Of a DNA stretch of 64,000 bases, positions 34,626 through 42,880 are shown piece by piece. The translations under genes were made by a program, and so were the position numbers. The stretch covers positions 2,232,001-2,296,000 of the forward strand of contig OY759723.1 in the NCBI GenBank assembly GCA_963662575.1, in the 5' to 3' direction. Source of the DNA: Bin5 sp963662575 (GTDB lineage: Bacteria > Chloroflexota > Anaerolineae > Caldilineales > Caldilineaceae). The notes under the pieces were generated by a model that made no database searches, had not been told where the DNA came from, and was given only the letters and a program-made list of their open reading frames with translations. The number at the start of each line of letters is the position of its first letter. The first letter of the stretch is position 1.

Positions 34626-35486
34626 ATGGCTCCTGCCCGGACTTTGCAAAGCTCCCATCTCACAAAACGCCCTCCCACGGCTTCGCAACCTTCTGCAAAC
34701 TCGCCCTTCAGCGCCAGGCCGGTTGACGGCCGGCCCTTGGCGTTGATCGTCTTTCTCGAAAACGTCGGCTATATCAACGGCGTCAATCTGCCCCGCTGGG
34801 CCATGGCCGCCATCGACTGGGCAACCGAAGAGTACGCCAAGCTGCTGCTTCGGCTCCTCGGCGCCCACCGCCGCTACCACCGTGTCATCATTCTCGAGGA
34901 TGACGCCGCCACCGCCGCCCATCTGACCCGCGCCCTCGTCGCAGCCAGCGCCACCCATACAGTCGACCAGCTTCTGCTCGTGCATGGCCGCGAACGCTGT
35001 CTCGTCGGTTACAGGGGACAGGAATATGTCGACGCAGCAGCCTTCGACGCCTTGCTGGCTCGTTACCTAGAGGATAGCTCTCTGCTGGACCTGCGCATGG
35101 TATACGGCGTCAACTGCTACGGTGCCAGCCTGGCCTCCACCTGGCTGGCCCTGGGCGCCCAAGCCGTCAACGGCGCCCACGCCGTCAACTGGCTGCCGGA
35201 ACCGAGTCTCAGCCTCTTTCTGCGTAAATGGCTCAAAGGAGTCCCCTTCAGCCAGGCCGTCGGTTACAGCGCCCGCCGCGCAAGTGCAATTGGCAGACTC
35301 CTGTGGCGAGACCAGGCCGATGGCAGCGAACATCCACACATCGCCGGCAGCCGCCAGATCGTTTACGGCCAGCGCGATGTGACAATCGCTTCCACCACCG
35401 ACAAAGTTCAAACCGTTCAACCTGCACCTGCGCAAATGGCGCAACACCCCGGCGTCCCCGTCCCGCCACTGGCGTCGGCCGAATAG
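34626..35486 (+). CDS. Uncharacterised protein, possible caspase-like (clan CD) fold
   Basis: I do not recognise the family. After a Pro/Ser-rich N-terminus the protein reads RPLALIVFLENVGYINGVNLPRWAMAAIDWATEEYAKLLL, then strands VDQLLLVHGRERCLVGYRG and LLDLRMVYGVNCYGASLASTWLALGAQAVNGAHAVNWLPEPS. The order strand-His-Gly, strand-x-Cys-Tyr-Gly, LGAxAVxGA recalls clostripain/caspase-like proteins, where His and Cys form the catalytic pair. This is only a resemblance. Start choice: ATG 34626 (286 residues); TTG 34560 in frame would overlap the preceding gene by 29 nt. It is followed 25 nt later by an HD-domain gene on the same strand. Confidence 0.5.
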   Translation: MAPARTLQSSHLTKRPPTASQPSANSPFSARPVDGRPLALIVFLENVGYINGVNLPRWAMAAIDWATEEYAKLLLRLLGAHRRYHRVIILEDDAATAAHLTRALVAASATHTVDQLLLVHGRERCLVGYRGQEYVDAAAFDALLARYLEDSSLLDLRMVYGVNCYGASLASTWLALGAQAVNGAHAVNWLPEPSLSLFLRKWLKGVPFSQAVGYSARRASAIGRLLWRDQADGSEHPHIAGSRQIVYGQRDVTIASTTDKVQTVQPAPAQMAQHPGVPVPPLASAE

Positions 35487-35511
35487 CCCACAGCAAACAA
35501 GAGGAGCCGTT

Positions 35512-36099
35512 ATGCCCCTTCCCAGTCGAACGGAAGCCATACAACTACTGCATGAATGGGTCGAAACCGAGGGTCTGCGCCGCCATATGCTGGCCGTGGA
35601 GGCCGCCATGCGCGTCTATGCCCGCCATTATGGCGAGGATGAAGATCTTTGGGGTCTGACCGGCCTGCTCCACGACCTCGACTACGACCGCTTTCCCGAT
35701 ATGGACGACAAGCAGAACGGCCATCCCCGCACCGCGCTGCGCCACTTCCGCCAGCACGAATACCCCCCGGAATTCATCCACGCCGTCGAAGCCCACGCTA
35801 CCTTCCTTGACGTACCCCGCGAGTCAAGGCTGGATAAAGCCCTGCTGGCCTGTGACGAGCTGACCGGCCTTATCCTGGCCTGTGCCTACGTGCGCCCCGA
35901 TCGGGACCTGCGCAGCGTAAGGCTCAAGTCGGTCAAGAAGAAGTGGAAGGACAAGCGCTTCACCGCCGCCATCGACCGAGCCGAGAACCTCCACTTCATC
36001 GAAGACCTGGGCGAACCGTTCGACGAGCACGTGCAGCGCGTTCTGGACGCCATGAAAGAAGTCGCCGTGCAGCTAGGCGTCTCCGGCGAACAAAGCTGA
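35512..36099 (+). CDS. HD-domain metal-dependent phosphohydrolase
   Basis: A 195-residue soluble protein with the HD signature: H in RRHMLAVEAAM, LLHDLDYDRFPDM (the HD pair), and later HAVEAHATF and LACDELTGLI, the distal Asp. This is the H..HD..D pattern of short HD hydrolases (YqeK/Cas3-HD-like lineages lacking other domains). The start is ATG with AAGAGGAGCC upstream, within 25 nt of the previous stop, so the two genes probably share a transcript. The nucleotide substrate is unknown. Confidence 0.85.
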   Translation: MPLPSRTEAIQLLHEWVETEGLRRHMLAVEAAMRVYARHYGEDEDLWGLTGLLHDLDYDRFPDMDDKQNGHPRTALRHFRQHEYPPEFIHAVEAHATFLDVPRESRLDKALLACDELTGLILACAYVRPDRDLRSVRLKSVKKKWKDKRFTAAIDRAENLHFIEDLGEPFDEHVQRVLDAMKEVAVQLGVSGEQS

Positions 36100-36135
36100 C
36101 GCCGCCCGCAGGCAGTATCCGCCTTGCCGTCACCA

Positions 36136-38403
36136 TCAGGAGCCGCTCGCAGCCAGCGCCTCCAGAACGCGTTCCGGCGTCATCGGCAAAGTGCGGATCC
36201 GCCTGCCCGTGGCCGCCGCAAACGCATTGCCAACCGCCGCGCCCACCGGCCCGATCGGCGGCTCGCCCATCCCGAACGGCGTCTCTCCCCCCGTGTCCAC
36301 AAGAACTGAACGAACGTTGGGCGCCTCTCGCATCGTCAGAAGTGGATAAGTCTCAAAGTTGTTCAAAGCGAGTTGGCCGTCCTTCACAAAAGCCTGTTCG
36401 ATCAACGTCGAACCCACACCCCACATCACGTTCCCTTCTATCTGCGCCTTTGCTCCGTCCGGATTGACCACCAACCCGCAATCTACCGCGCAGGCCACGT
36501 CATGGACCGTGATCTCGCCTGACGTTTCGTCTACCGATATCTCCGCCACCTGCGCCACCATAGTGTTTGATATGAAGCAGGCAACGCCCCGCGCCCGCCC
36601 CGCCGGCGCAGGCGTCCCCCAGCCGCTCAGCTCGGCCACCGCCTCCAGCACCGCCCCCATCCGCCTGCCTGAACTACTGTCCGGCAAATGATCGAGACGG
36701 AACTGTAATGGATCCGCGCCGGCCGCCGCGGCCAGCTCATCCACGAAACTCTCCACCGCAAATGTGTTCGCAAAAAGTCCCAACCCCCGCCACCAGCCGG
36801 TCCATACCGGCAGCTTCCTCCGCCATGCCGTCACCGTGCGATTGGGCACATCATATTCAATGCGCGACCCTATCGTCGCCCCAAAGTCCGCCCCCATCAC
36901 ATATGCCAGAAAATTCGGCATGAAACTGAAGGCGACCTCGCTGCTCCCCTGCCGGTGCTCGATCGCCGCCATCCGCCCGGCATCGTCCAGCGCGCCCGTC
37001 AGAATGTTCTTGGTCGGTGGCCGCAGGTAGCCATTGCGCAGCGCCTCCACACGATCCCATCCCACATGCACCGGCGCGCCAACCGCCTTGGACAGCAGCG
37101 CCGCCTCTATCGCCACACCCGTATCCAGCTTGCTGCCAAAACCGCCCCCAAGATAAGTTGGCACCACCCGAACCGTTTCGGCTTCCACGCCCAGCGCCTC
37201 TGCGATCAACCCCTTGGCTCGTTCCTGGGACTGCGTCGACACCCACACGTTCACCTGACCTTCCTGGACATCCGCCAGCGCAGCCGGCGCTTCCAAAGGC
37301 GTCTGCACCGCAAATGGCGACTGGTAAGTGGCCGAGATCGCGCTACCCCTCCCCAGTACGCCCGCCGCGTTGCCCTCTCGCTGGATCGTGACGCCGCCCG
37401 CGCCTTCCGGCTCGATCAGCGCCTCAATCTCCTCCTGTTGCCACAGATGCCCTTCATCCCACTCCGTCTGCATCGCCTGCACCGCCGCCCACGCCGCGCT
37501 GCGTGAATTCGCCACCACCCCGGCAAACCCCTCTTCCACGTCTATCACGAACTGTTCGACCCCGGGCATCCCCTCGGCCTCGCCCGCTGACGCGCTGCGC
37601 AACGTGGCCTCCAGCGTGGGCGGCCGCGCCACAGCGCCGTACAACATGTTGGGCAGGCGCATGTCGTAGCCGTACTTCGCTCGCCCCGTCACCTTGTCGG
37701 GAATGTCGACACGCGCAACCGACTGACCGATGACCGTAAACGCATCAACCGCCTTCAGCGGCAACTGCTCCTCTTCGGGGAGTTCCCAATCCGTTATCCC
37801 CGCAGCCAATCTGTGAAAGTCAACGCGCTGTTCTTGATCCTCGGCCAGCGCAAAACCGCGCCCCTCAACCCGCAGCGCGCGCTCCGGTTGCTTCAACGCC
37901 GCTGCCGCTTCCTTCTGCAACAGACTGCGCATGCCCGCCGCCGCACGGCGCAGCGGCCCATAGCTGGTTGCCACCGAAAAGCTGCCGCCGGTACCGAAAC
38001 CGTCCGACAACTCCGACGACGTATCTGCCTGCACCACAACCAGATCGTCCCAGCTGATGCCCAGCTCCTCTACCGCAATCTGTGCAATCGAAGTGTGAAC
38101 CCCCTGCCCCATCTCCACCTTGACCATCGAGAGACGGACGCGGCTGTCCGGCAACACCTCCAGCCAAAGCGGCGGATCCTCAGGCAGTTGCATGAAACTG
38201 CTCCCCGCGTGTTCACTTGCTGCCAGCGTCTCCGCCATGAACAAGTGGAGTGCCGGCCTGCCGAAGTACGCGCCCACGGCCAGGCTCGCCCCCGCCGCTC
38301 CCAGCCCAATCAGAAATCCGCGCCGCGAGAGCCGCCAGCGCCTTTTCGCGGACGGGGCTTCGTCGCTTCGTTCCAGTTCGCTCGGATTCAGTTCCTGTGT
38401 CAT
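36136..38403 (-). CDS. Isoquinoline 1-oxidoreductase-type molybdenum hydroxylase, large subunit
   Basis: Molybdopterin-binding beta subunit (IorB-like) of a two-subunit xanthine-oxidase-family enzyme, 755 residues. A twin-arginine export signal (RLSRRGFLIGLGAAGASLAVGAYF) is followed by VRLSMVKVEMGQGVHTSIAQIAVEELG, VGGxF-type loop GTGGSFSVATSYGPLRRAAAGMR, DIPDKVTGRAKYGYDMRLPNMLYGAVARPPT, and the C-terminal GVACFISNTMVAQVAEI...GAVGNAFAAATGRRIRTLPMTPERV. The ATG at 38403 overlaps the stop of the small-subunit gene (ATGA), fixing the start. It oxidises a substrate with water as oxygen donor; the substrate is unknown. Confidence 0.9.
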   Translation of the reverse strand: MTQELNPSELERSDEAPSAKRRWRLSRRGFLIGLGAAGASLAVGAYFGRPALHLFMAETLAASEHAGSSFMQLPEDPPLWLEVLPDSRVRLSMVKVEMGQGVHTSIAQIAVEELGISWDDLVVVQADTSSELSDGFGTGGSFSVATSYGPLRRAAAGMRSLLQKEAAAALKQPERALRVEGRGFALAEDQEQRVDFHRLAAGITDWELPEEEQLPLKAVDAFTVIGQSVARVDIPDKVTGRAKYGYDMRLPNMLYGAVARPPTLEATLRSASAGEAEGMPGVEQFVIDVEEGFAGVVANSRSAAWAAVQAMQTEWDEGHLWQQEEIEALIEPEGAGGVTIQREGNAAGVLGRGSAISATYQSPFAVQTPLEAPAALADVQEGQVNVWVSTQSQERAKGLIAEALGVEAETVRVVPTYLGGGFGSKLDTGVAIEAALLSKAVGAPVHVGWDRVEALRNGYLRPPTKNILTGALDDAGRMAAIEHRQGSSEVAFSFMPNFLAYVMGADFGATIGSRIEYDVPNRTVTAWRRKLPVWTGWWRGLGLFANTFAVESFVDELAAAAGADPLQFRLDHLPDSSSGRRMGAVLEAVAELSGWGTPAPAGRARGVACFISNTMVAQVAEISVDETSGEITVHDVACAVDCGLVVNPDGAKAQIEGNVMWGVGSTLIEQAFVKDGQLALNNFETYPLLTMREAPNVRSVLVDTGGETPFGMGEPPIGPVGAAVGNAFAAATGRRIRTLPMTPERVLEALAASGS

Positions 38404-38891
38404 GTCGCCGCCTCCTCCGCACCCGCCAACGCCGCCGCAGCCTGCTGAACTGCCTGCCGGATCCGTACATAGCAACCGCATCGGCAGTAATTCCCACTCA
38501 TCGCCCGCGCCGTATCCTCCACCGATGGCTGCGGATTTTGCGCCAGAAACGACGCCGCCTGCATGATCTGTCCGCTCATACACCAGCCGCACTGCGGCAC
38601 CTGGTAATCGATGAATGCCTGCTGAACCGGATGCAACTCTATCACATCGTCGCCGTCAGTCTCCGCCAGCCCCTCAATCGTGCCGATTTCGGACCCCGCC
38701 ACCGCCGCCAGCGGCATCAAACATGATCGAACTGCCGCGCCGTTAATATGAACCGTGCAAGCGCCGCAAATCCCCACGCCGCAGCCAAACTTCGTGCCCG
38801 TCAGCCCCAACCTGTCCCGCAGCGCCCACAGCAGCCGCTCATCATCCGGGGCATCCAGCGTATAGCTTGTTCCATTGACCTTCAGTTCCAT
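38400..38891 (-). CDS. (2Fe-2S)-binding small subunit of the molybdenum hydroxylase (IorA-like)
   Basis: A 163-residue electron-transfer subunit. Plant-type ferredoxin cluster ligands are C37, C42, C45 and C57 (GCGVGICGACTVHINGAAVRSC); the second cluster in the helical domain uses C101, C104, C136 and C138 (CGWCMSGQ; NYCRCGCY). It transfers electrons from the Mo site of the large subunit and lies directly upstream with a 4-nt overlap. No FAD-binding middle subunit is encoded nearby, which fits the Ior type that uses another acceptor in the periplasm. Confidence 0.92.
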   Translation of the reverse strand: MELKVNGTSYTLDAPDDERLLWALRDRLGLTGTKFGCGVGICGACTVHINGAAVRSCLMPLAAVAGSEIGTIEGLAETDGDDVIELHPVQQAFIDYQVPQCGWCMSGQIMQAASFLAQNPQPSVEDTARAMSGNYCRCGCYVRIRQAVQQAAAALAGAEEAAT

Positions 38892-38918
38892 AGAATCACT
38901 CTCCTGATCTCCTCCACC

Positions 38919-39659
38919 CTACAACTTCAACGCCCGTCCCGGCTTCGAGTCGAGCGTGCCGCCCAGATCGACCAGCGCCGCGCCGACCGCTTCCAAGCAG
39001 CCTTCAAGGTCCGACGCAATCTGGCTTTCCGGTATCCGCAGAATCGTCCAGCGATCAGCCTGCTCAGGCATTTCCCGCACGTCATTGCCCTCTTCAAGCC
39101 GGATGCCCAGATGTCCGTTGCGCACACGCAGCGCGATGTCCACCGGCCAACCGCCCGCTAACCGGTTCGGAAGCGGCCTCAGCCGGCTGGCCCGCAGCGC
39201 GCTCCACAGTGCCTGAAACGGTTCTCCCTCCAACTTCAGCTCCGTCACATCCTGCGCGCCCAGCAGACGCTCCAACGTCGTGTGCATAAACGTCAAACGC
39301 CGAAACGTAGTCGCCGCAACCGGCTGCGCCAAACGCATCAACGGGCCGATCTCGATCCGAAAATAGAACTCCTCCGCCCGCGCATGGTCCGCCTCTTCCG
39401 GCAGCATGTCCGCCCGCGACAGCAACTGATATCGCCGGATCGCCGCATAGTAGCTGATCGTGCGGGCCTCCCCATCGTTCTTGAATGCGCTCGTCTGGTA
39501 AAAGGCCAGATAGTCGGCGCCAATCCGCCGCGGCGCCCGCCGCTGCGGAATGCGATACCAGCCCTCAGATGCCGCCCGCCGCAAATCGGCCTCGTTGTTG
39601 ACGACCGCCACCAGGACCGTCCGCCGCAGATTATAAGGGTCTGTATATTCTTGGGACAA
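38919..39659 (-). CDS. Uncharacterised two-part protein (WYRIP motif plus endonuclease-like C-terminus)
   Basis: A 246-residue soluble protein without a family name known to me. The N-terminal half contains DLRRAASEGWYRIPQRRAPRRIGADYLAFYQTSAFKNDGEARTISYYAAIRRYQLLSRADMLPEE; the middle has a KVFL-like FRRLTFMHTTLERLLGAQDVTELK segment. The C-terminal part (GGWPVDIALRVRNGHLGIRLEEGNDVREMPEQADRWTILRIPESQIASDLEGCLEAVGAALVDLGG) has the layout of DUF559/Vsr-type restriction folds, but catalytic residues are not certain. It sits 17 nt upstream of nothing else than the ior genes and directly behind uvdE on the same strand. Confidence 0.5.
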   Translation of the reverse strand: MSQEYTDPYNLRRTVLVAVVNNEADLRRAASEGWYRIPQRRAPRRIGADYLAFYQTSAFKNDGEARTISYYAAIRRYQLLSRADMLPEEADHARAEEFYFRIEIGPLMRLAQPVAATTFRRLTFMHTTLERLLGAQDVTELKLEGEPFQALWSALRASRLRPLPNRLAGGWPVDIALRVRNGHLGIRLEEGNDVREMPEQADRWTILRIPESQIASDLEGCLEAVGAALVDLGGTLDSKPGRALKL

Positions 39660-39676
39660 TTCCCCACCTCAATTCC

Positions 39677-40693
39677 TCAATGCACATGCCGCGCAAGATG
39701 CGGCGCAAACTTGCCGATCTGCTCTCGCAACCGCAACAGCGCTACATCTTTCCCCTTCGCCTCCAGCATCACATCAAAAGATCGCAATCGCGCCGCTACC
39801 GCCGCCTGCAGCAGGTCGATGACCTCAAACGGGTGCAGAAAGTCGCTGTGTTGGTGCGCCAGCGGCATCTGGATGCGGGCTTCGCCGTCGCGATATAGTG
39901 TACGCACCGCCGTGCGCGGGCTGCTGACATGAACCTTCGGGCACACGTTCTCCGGCCAGGTCGCCAACGCAACCTTCAGAGCATCCAACACAGGGATCGC
40001 ATCCGGGTTGTGGCAGCGATGGTGTAGCGTATCCAGCACCACCGGGATCCCTGTCCTCCCGTGCGCCCACAGCACATCTCGCAGACCGAACTGCCGGTCT
40101 CCGTTCTCCAGCACCAGTCGCTCGCGCACGGTACATGGCAGCAGATTGGCCGCGCGCGCAAACCGTTCCAATGCCGCCGCCGCGTCCTCGCCCCCTCCTC
40201 CCACATGAATGACAACCACGCTTGACGCGTCCAGCCCCATACCGTCCAGCAATGCCGCCGCCGCCGCCAGTTCCTCGCCCGAACGCGCCACCAATGCAGG
40301 ATCCGTGTGACTCAACTGCACGAAAAAGCCCGGATGCAGCGTCAATCGCACCCGCTGCTGTCGCGCCAAATCACCGATAGCGGCCAGTTCCGTCGAACAG
40401 TCTTCAAGTTGATTGTGGAATGCCGGCAAATCCGGGTGGGTAAGGTAGGGAGCCAGCTGGCCTGACATACGATAGAACTGAATCTCTCGCCGTTCCAGAT
40501 AGAGAAATATGTCGCGCAAATAGGCCAGACTGACGCTCAGGTGGGGACTGTTCTGCCAGCGCCGGCTGTCGTGCGAGCGTAAACCCGGCGCCCCCAGCAC
40601 CTTGACCGGAAACCCCAATCGGATGCGCGTCTGATTCGGCGTGGTGAGGTTGGCGATGCGATTCTGACGGTCTGGCAATGTTCGATGCGTCAC
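39677..40693 (-). CDS. uvsE: UV damage endonuclease UvdE/UvsE
   Basis: TIM-barrel endonuclease that nicks DNA 5-prime of UV photoproducts and other lesions. In 338 residues: IRLGFPVKVLG at the first strand, LSVSLAYLRDIFLYLERREIQFYRMSGQLAPYLTHPDL, LTLHPGFFVQLSH, VVVIHVGGGGEDAAAALERFA, RLVLENGDRQFGLRDVL and PVVLDTLHHRCHN, which together supply the His/Glu/Asp metal ligands of the family. The start is GTG at 40693. The gene ends 18 nt before the WYRIP-domain gene, so the two probably share a transcript. Confidence 0.9.
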   Translation of the reverse strand: MTHRTLPDRQNRIANLTTPNQTRIRLGFPVKVLGAPGLRSHDSRRWQNSPHLSVSLAYLRDIFLYLERREIQFYRMSGQLAPYLTHPDLPAFHNQLEDCSTELAAIGDLARQQRVRLTLHPGFFVQLSHTDPALVARSGEELAAAAALLDGMGLDASSVVVIHVGGGGEDAAAALERFARAANLLPCTVRERLVLENGDRQFGLRDVLWAHGRTGIPVVLDTLHHRCHNPDAIPVLDALKVALATWPENVCPKVHVSSPRTAVRTLYRDGEARIQMPLAHQHSDFLHPFEVIDLLQAAVAARLRSFDVMLEAKGKDVALLRLREQIGKFAPHLARHVH

Positions 40694-41268
40694 TTCTCAG
40701 CCGGTCGCCCGCCGTTGGATGTGGCGTCCGCCGGCTTCAGTCCAACCGAACGCGGCGACGTTCGGCTTGGAGAGGCGGGACCAAACTGGATCTGCCTGAC
40801 GTACTTCGTCGGCCCCATATCACTCCCATAACCCGCCGTTTTGCAGCGTCCCGTACCGGTCAGGATCCATACCCGGCATAATGACGACAGACTATCATAG
40901 ACTATGTTCCCCGCCCAATGGCCGCGGCTGCAGTGGGCGCGGCTGCAATGGACGCGTCCTGAACATCTGGGGCCTGTTGCCGATAACCGGCTCAGCGGCT
41001 ACACTTCCGCAGGCTGGAGCACAGCATCACACAACGCTCTTGACGAGGTCAATCTGCCCTTTTTCACCGCATAGACCAGCTAACCGCGAAGAGCGAGAAG
41101 ACGTCCGCTTCCCGCTCCTCTCTACTCGATGTATGTGGTTGTCAACTCTCTATTGGCACACGTCCAGCCTGAGCTTCTCCAATCCGGGGAAACTCACATC
41201 CGCATCGCGGCCGATCCGCCCGGCAACCGTCGCCGAGCAAACTATCACCTTAGTTTCCAGCCGCGTTA
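40694..41268. other. Gene-free intergenic stretch between uvsE and the DedA-family gene
   Basis: About 575 nt with no frame that resembles a protein. The longest open frame on the plus strand (40881-41363) has an atypical composition and runs into the end of the neighbouring gene. It holds small GC repeats such as CGCGGCTGCA twice near 40921-40950, but no MITE-type core, terminator or promoter that I would defend. Confidence 0.5.
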
Positions 41269-41994
41269 CTACCATTGGTAAACGGGCGGGGACGCCACCA
41301 TCAGGAAGGCACAATAATCATCAAGCATATTCGCCAGACGTTCTCTTCCCGCGAAGCGGGTAGACTTCGCGGCCCCTTCCCTGAATAGGTCCGATGTCAG
41401 ACGACGCCCTGCCACCATCATAAGAGTCAACAACGCCAGGCCGCCTCCGGCCACTGGCAGATAGTGCAAGCCCAACTCCACCCGCCGCACCACCTCCGCT
41501 GTCTGGAAACCGATCACCGCCAGCGCCGTCACCCACACCAACTCACCCAGCAATACGATTGGAAACCAGCGCCGGAATGGCACTCGCGCCACACCCGCGG
41601 CGACAAGCGCTGGAATCACAAGCACAGAGGAGAACTTGGCGACAGTAAGCAGCATCGGTCCGCGCTCCTGGATGCCCGTTAGCATCTTTTGCAAATGGTG
41701 ACGCCGCAGCCCCAGCCAGCGGCCATAGCGCAGGATATGCTCCTCTCCAAACTTATAACCAAGCAAGTACCAGAGCGTGTCAGCAACGAGGCCGCCAACT
41801 ATCGCACACACCATAACCAGCGGCAGGCGCATATATCCTACCGAAGCCGCCACCGTCGCCAGCAACGTCACAATTCGCCCTTCAATGATCACCAGGGCAG
41901 TAAATAACGGATAGCTCCACGCGCCCCATTCCTGCAGGCCCTCGCTGCGCAACAGCTCTGAAACTGTGTCAAATATCTCGTAAATCGGGAACAT
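41269..41994 (-). CDS. DedA-family (VTT/SNARE-associated) membrane protein
   Basis: A 241-residue membrane protein with five to six hydrophobic segments. FTALVIIEGRIVTLLATVAASVGYMRLPLVMVCAIVGGLVADTLWYLLGYKFGEEHI corresponds to the first VTT half (E in the re-entrant helix, G-D-x-x-x-Y-x-x-G), and GPMLLTVAKFSSVLVIPALVAAGVARVPFRRWFPIVLLGELVWVTALAVIGF to the second (normally FxRF/GxxxxPxxAGxxxMxxxxF). DedA proteins scramble or flip lipids such as undecaprenyl phosphate. The second motif is somewhat divergent (KFSSVLVIPALVAAG). Confidence 0.85.
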   Translation of the reverse strand: MFPIYEIFDTVSELLRSEGLQEWGAWSYPLFTALVIIEGRIVTLLATVAASVGYMRLPLVMVCAIVGGLVADTLWYLLGYKFGEEHILRYGRWLGLRRHHLQKMLTGIQERGPMLLTVAKFSSVLVIPALVAAGVARVPFRRWFPIVLLGELVWVTALAVIGFQTAEVVRRVELGLHYLPVAGGGLALLTLMMVAGRRLTSDLFREGAAKSTRFAGRERLANMLDDYCAFLMVASPPVYQW

Positions 41995-42049
41995 TTAATG
42001 CCTTTATCGTGATAGGGCGGCGGACTGAAATCGAAAAACTGGCGGGCCG

Positions 42050-42880
42050 CTAACCGTCGGCAGTGACTTCCTCTACCCACCAGGTTAACACGTCCAACCG
42101 CCTCGCAAAATGGAGCAGTGGTACTGTATCCGGCAGAAATACCCTGTGCGCCTGGGCGACCCAATTGCGCTCGAACTCGGCCTCTGCCCGCTGCAACGGC
42201 CACGGCGCATGGTGTACCTCAGCGCGACAAATGCGCCCGGCTCCGTCTGCGCTGTACAGACAGTACCGTTCAACAAGCCACTGCTCCAACGAACTGTCCG
42301 CCGCCTGATAGACCGCGCCTGTCGGTCGGTAGACAGCTCTGAAGTCTGCCTCCGGCGCGCCTCCGTGTGTGCGCCGGCTGTCAAAGCGAATGCTGTCATC
42401 CTCGCTCCTGCACGCCATCTGCGCCCGAAAATAGGGCAGATGAAAGAATCTGCGCGCCATCGCAACTGCCAGCGGGCTGCCCGCGTCCAAACTGAAAAAG
42501 AAGACGCCCGGCTTCTCCGCCTCTGCACTACTCCCCTTTACGTAAGTACGCACATTTAGTTCCGGGAAAGAAGAGAGCCCCGGCGCCGCCGGCAAAAATC
42601 TGGCCCGCACGCCGCCCATGCGAAATGGCACAACCGTCACCCACGCCTCGCCCGCGTACGTATCCAACGTCAGCCCCCGCGGCAACAGTTCCGCCATCTG
42701 CGAGGCCGGTATCGGCCAATGGGCAAACAGCAGATCTTGCCAGGACTGGAAGATCAACCACGGGCGATCAGGCAATGGCCAGGGGCGGTGTTCCTGCCGG
42801 GCAAGAATTTCAGCGGAGCTGGTCTGACCGTGCGGCCGCAGCCCGGCAGGTGGCGTGGATTTCATCTGGTGTCTCGTCAC
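42050..42880 (-). CDS. DUF2071 (YqjF-like) protein
   Basis: A 276-residue protein with the DUF2071 pattern: RPWLIFQSWQDLLFAHWPIPASQMAELLPRGLTLDTYAGEAWVTVVPFRMGGVRARFLPAAPGLSSFPELNVRTYVKG, then GVFFFSLDAGSPLAVAMARRFFHLPYFRAQM, and a C-terminal WLVERYCLYSADGAGRICRAEVHHAPWPLQRAEAEF. The fold is acetoacetate-decarboxylase-like; no activity is known. Translation is coupled to the M1 peptidase gene by a 4-nt overlap, an association without obvious meaning. Confidence 0.88.
   Translation of the reverse strand: MTRHQMKSTPPAGLRPHGQTSSAEILARQEHRPWPLPDRPWLIFQSWQDLLFAHWPIPASQMAELLPRGLTLDTYAGEAWVTVVPFRMGGVRARFLPAAPGLSSFPELNVRTYVKGSSAEAEKPGVFFFSLDAGSPLAVAMARRFFHLPYFRAQMACRSEDDSIRFDSRRTHGGAPEADFRAVYRPTGAVYQAADSSLEQWLVERYCLYSADGAGRICRAEVHHAPWPLQRAEAEFERNWVAQAHRVFLPDTVPLLHFARRLDVLTWWVEEVTADG

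Noticed and set aside
40881..41363. 160-codon plus-strand frame between uvsE and the DedA gene
   Set aside because: Composition is unlike the neighbours, there is no family resemblance, and it runs into the end of the DedA gene on the other strand.
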